A stretch of DNA of 64,000 nt, taken from positions 6,268,775-6,332,774 of the forward strand of contig CM075104.1 in NCBI GenBank assembly GCA_037576195.1. The letters are read 5' to 3'. The notes beneath the pieces are model-generated. The model saw nothing but the letters and a program-made list of their open reading frames with translations. It was not told where the DNA came from and did no database searches. The DNA is from Phytoseiulus persimilis. Its lineage: Eukaryota; Arthropoda; Arachnida; Mesostigmata; Phytoseiidae. This document shows positions 61,839-64,000 of the stretch, piece by piece; within the stretch, counting starts at the first letter, position 1, and each line of letters begins with the position of its first letter. The position numbers and the translations under genes were made by a program.

Positions 61839-64000
61839 TTTTTTCCCATTCTCAACCCTCTCTCTCCCACCGCCCCTGGCTGCTCTGTTAGTTCGCAATT
61901 AATGAACGGACGATGTGTAGTGTATCAGCAAAATGGTACAACGACCGAAAAGAGGAAAAGAGCAATTCAAAGAACTACAAACGATGTATCTTCTCCTGGA
62001 ACTTTCTCGCTGGCTCGCCCGCTTTGAGGTCGGTCGGCCGGCCGGCCAGCCAGCCGCGCGATTCCTAGAGAATAACGGTCGGGCGGGCAAAGGGGACGGG
62101 ATATGGCGACGCGGCTGTAGTTAAATTGTTGGAAATTTTAATCGTCCTCCTCGTCGCTGTGGGACACCGCGCCAGCTTCACAACGAGCAGCGAAGGAGTG
62201 GCGCCACAAGAAAACGAGAAAGGAAGACGTTAATCAAGCAAGGACAAACTGGCGAATTTCCTCCATCAAATGTCTCTGACCAAGCGAGAGCGAGTTTTCA
62301 ACACAAGTGAGCAAGCCAGCGGGCCGAAACCAAAAAAAAAACAGTCCACGACCCTGCAAGCCGCAGTTTCGGAGGCGCAAGCCCGCGTCCTGGAGCCCGC
62401 GCATGTAAGCGGTCCAGTGGACCAGCAAACGACCACCAACTGAACCAACGAAGTGACTTCCTGCTCTGTTCCCTCTTTTGAATTCCTCTTCTCGACTTTT
62501 TCAAGCACGAGGAGGGATCCCTTGTCCGGCTGTGCTTAACCATTCAGTTAGCCCTCGACTTAGTCCGAGCCCTCGTTGCCGTGGGTCCCCGGGAAAAGCT
62601 CGCGTCCTTCCCTGATTTTTCCGCTAGCGATCGGTATCCCTAAATCGAGCTCGAATCCCTAGCTTGAGATATGGCGATGACGTGCTGATAACGAATCGTT
62701 TTTTTCTTCGAATATCAGCCAAATCTCGATTGGTGTCGTTCAAGACGGGCGGCCGTGCTTCACATGCTATCCACCTTCTCGAAGGTTACTCCGAAGCCCT
62801 GCTTTTCCGATGTCCGGCTGGAAGAGCCTTCAGCCACTAGAAATGCTCGGAACGCATGAGCGGGGAGTCCCGATAGCGCTGCCGCGGGAACAGTGGGAGA
62901 AGTGTGACTGTAACGTAGGTGTGAAATTCTTTCTTCACAGAATACTGCTCCGCTGACTGCTATGGTCGTTCCTCCCGTCCGGAGCGTTCGGTTCTATCGG
63001 AAACCAATATTCACTTTAGACTGCAGTAGGTTTCCAGTGCAGACGGTCGAGGAAGACCGACAAGGAGAGAACTCGCGAGAGGACGAGGCAAACCTCCCGA
63101 GAAGTAGCGGAGGATACGCCCCACTGTGAGGGAACAGGGACGGCCCTGCGCGGGAGGACTCCGCCGAAGAGGAACGAAGCAGCAAGGAGCTCGATCGAGC
63201 GGCATCCGGTCTAATGGTCGAGCCGCGTCGAACGCTTTAAAGCTCGCCGCTCTCCCCGTCTACCTGCTTTCCGAAAAGCTTGCCCATTCGCGCACCACGC
63301 ATCGGATCTGCTGTCACTCCGCGAAATAAGAGCCCAAGATGCGAGGGAGAACGGCTTCCCACCGCCGGAGAGGTCGAGCCCAGGAAACCACCTGGATGCG
63401 TTTGCTCAAAAGTGCGAGTCGAAAACAAGCGTGAAGTTTCGACTTCATGACAGATGCTTGTTGGATCCGGCGTGATTCTGGCGGAGTGAACGGTTACCAA
63501 CTTTCGCTCATGTGACAACTCTCAGTCCCTTCAGAGGGCTGTTCTCTATCCGCATCATCGAGCTGTGGTCAGAGAGTTGGATATCTAGGCACTCCCGGAG
63601 ATTCGCTCTTCTCTAATGGATCTCCTCGGCAGTTTGACTGTCCTTTGAACCAACAAGCTCACCTGTAAAGCGGAGAGAACGCACCCAGATCTTTGTTCTG
63701 TCGGTAACGATTTGAGAAAGCTCTGCAGACTGAGAGGAAGATGTATGATCCTTTGTTCAAGTAGGTCCCACAACCGGGCGGGTCATTGTTGTTACCATGA
63801 GCATTATTTGGATCAGCCGCTTTTCCGCTATTTCTTTCTTCGTCCTTCGTTTCTCTGCTCAGGAAGATGAAGCTCTCAGCTACTCCGGGCGCCCACAAGA
63901 GTACACAAAGAAATCCTGGCGTGTGACGCCGCTCCGGAACCGAGCGAGCGGGGGAGGTCTTGGTAAAGGGAAGAAACAGGAACGCAAGATCGGCATCTCT

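Larger units (their letters stand above)
38381..64000. other. Noncoding: upstream of Dscam exon 2
   Basis: This region is probably the first Dscam intron and/or upstream DNA. Apart from the weak signal-peptide candidate at 44898-44953 I find no supported coding exon on either strand. It contains G19 at 48296-48314, GGAT-type runs at 45358-45402 and 54733-54762, CGAG-type at 52003-52035, G10 at 53538-53547, CACC/CATC at 55087-55117, an AGT/AGC trinucleotide tract at 58917-58974, and an AT-richer island at 54120-54232. Possible core-promoter words occur at 39158 (plus) and 61831 (minus), and a palindromic POU-type site at 60490-60501. Confidence 0.5.

Noticed and set aside
1..64000. CRISPR arrays, rRNA genes, reverse transcriptase or transposase genes
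   Set aside because: No regularly spaced repeats, rRNA signatures or catalytic motifs of such enzymes were seen on either strand.

Overview
The window is eukaryotic genomic DNA and looks arthropod. By eye the base composition is slightly over 50% G+C, CpG is not depleted, and simple repeats are frequent: homopolymer G/C, (GA)n, and many tetranucleotide runs built on CAGC, CCGT, CTCG, GGAT and TGAC. There are no operons, ribosome-binding sites or other bacterial gene features. Among arthropods, phytoseiid mites and thrips have genomes this GC-rich, but the sequence here does not decide between them.

The only gene recognised with confidence is a Dscam-family cell-adhesion molecule (Down syndrome cell adhesion molecule, immunoglobulin superfamily) on the minus strand, transcribed from right to left. 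Four consecutive internal coding exons are visible: Ig1 first half (38233-38380), Ig1 second half (37674-37842), Ig2 first half (9862-10029), and Ig2 second half plus the start of Ig3 (6246-6528). Their splice phases agree (0, 1, 1) and they run in the order of canonical arthropod Dscam. The introns between them are 390 bp, about 27.6 kb and about 3.3 kb. The next exon (rest of Ig3) was not found and probably lies left of position 1. The signal-peptide exon is uncertain; a weak candidate is at 44898-44953.

Two of the four exons carry what look like disabling lesions. The Ig1 exon has a 2-base insertion, and the first Ig2 exon has an in-frame TGA where the family has a conserved serine. The other two exons are intact and all splice sites are preserved. 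This copy is therefore a recently damaged paralogue or pseudogene, a gene with unusual RNA-level rescue (the TGA exon is frame-neutral if skipped), or a sequence with assembly errors.

The rest is intronic or upstream DNA. A foldback-like element at about 14658-15248 has near-identical inverted arms around a loop of about 330 bp. A plus-strand open segment at 24203-24517, bounded by good acceptor and donor sequences, may be an exon of an unrecognised gene nested in the large Dscam intron. Other regions hold only simple repeats, AT-richer islands and isolated transcription-factor-like motifs. Many long open frames exist, but most have the Arg/Ser/Pro-rich composition of chance frames in GC-rich DNA and are not annotated.
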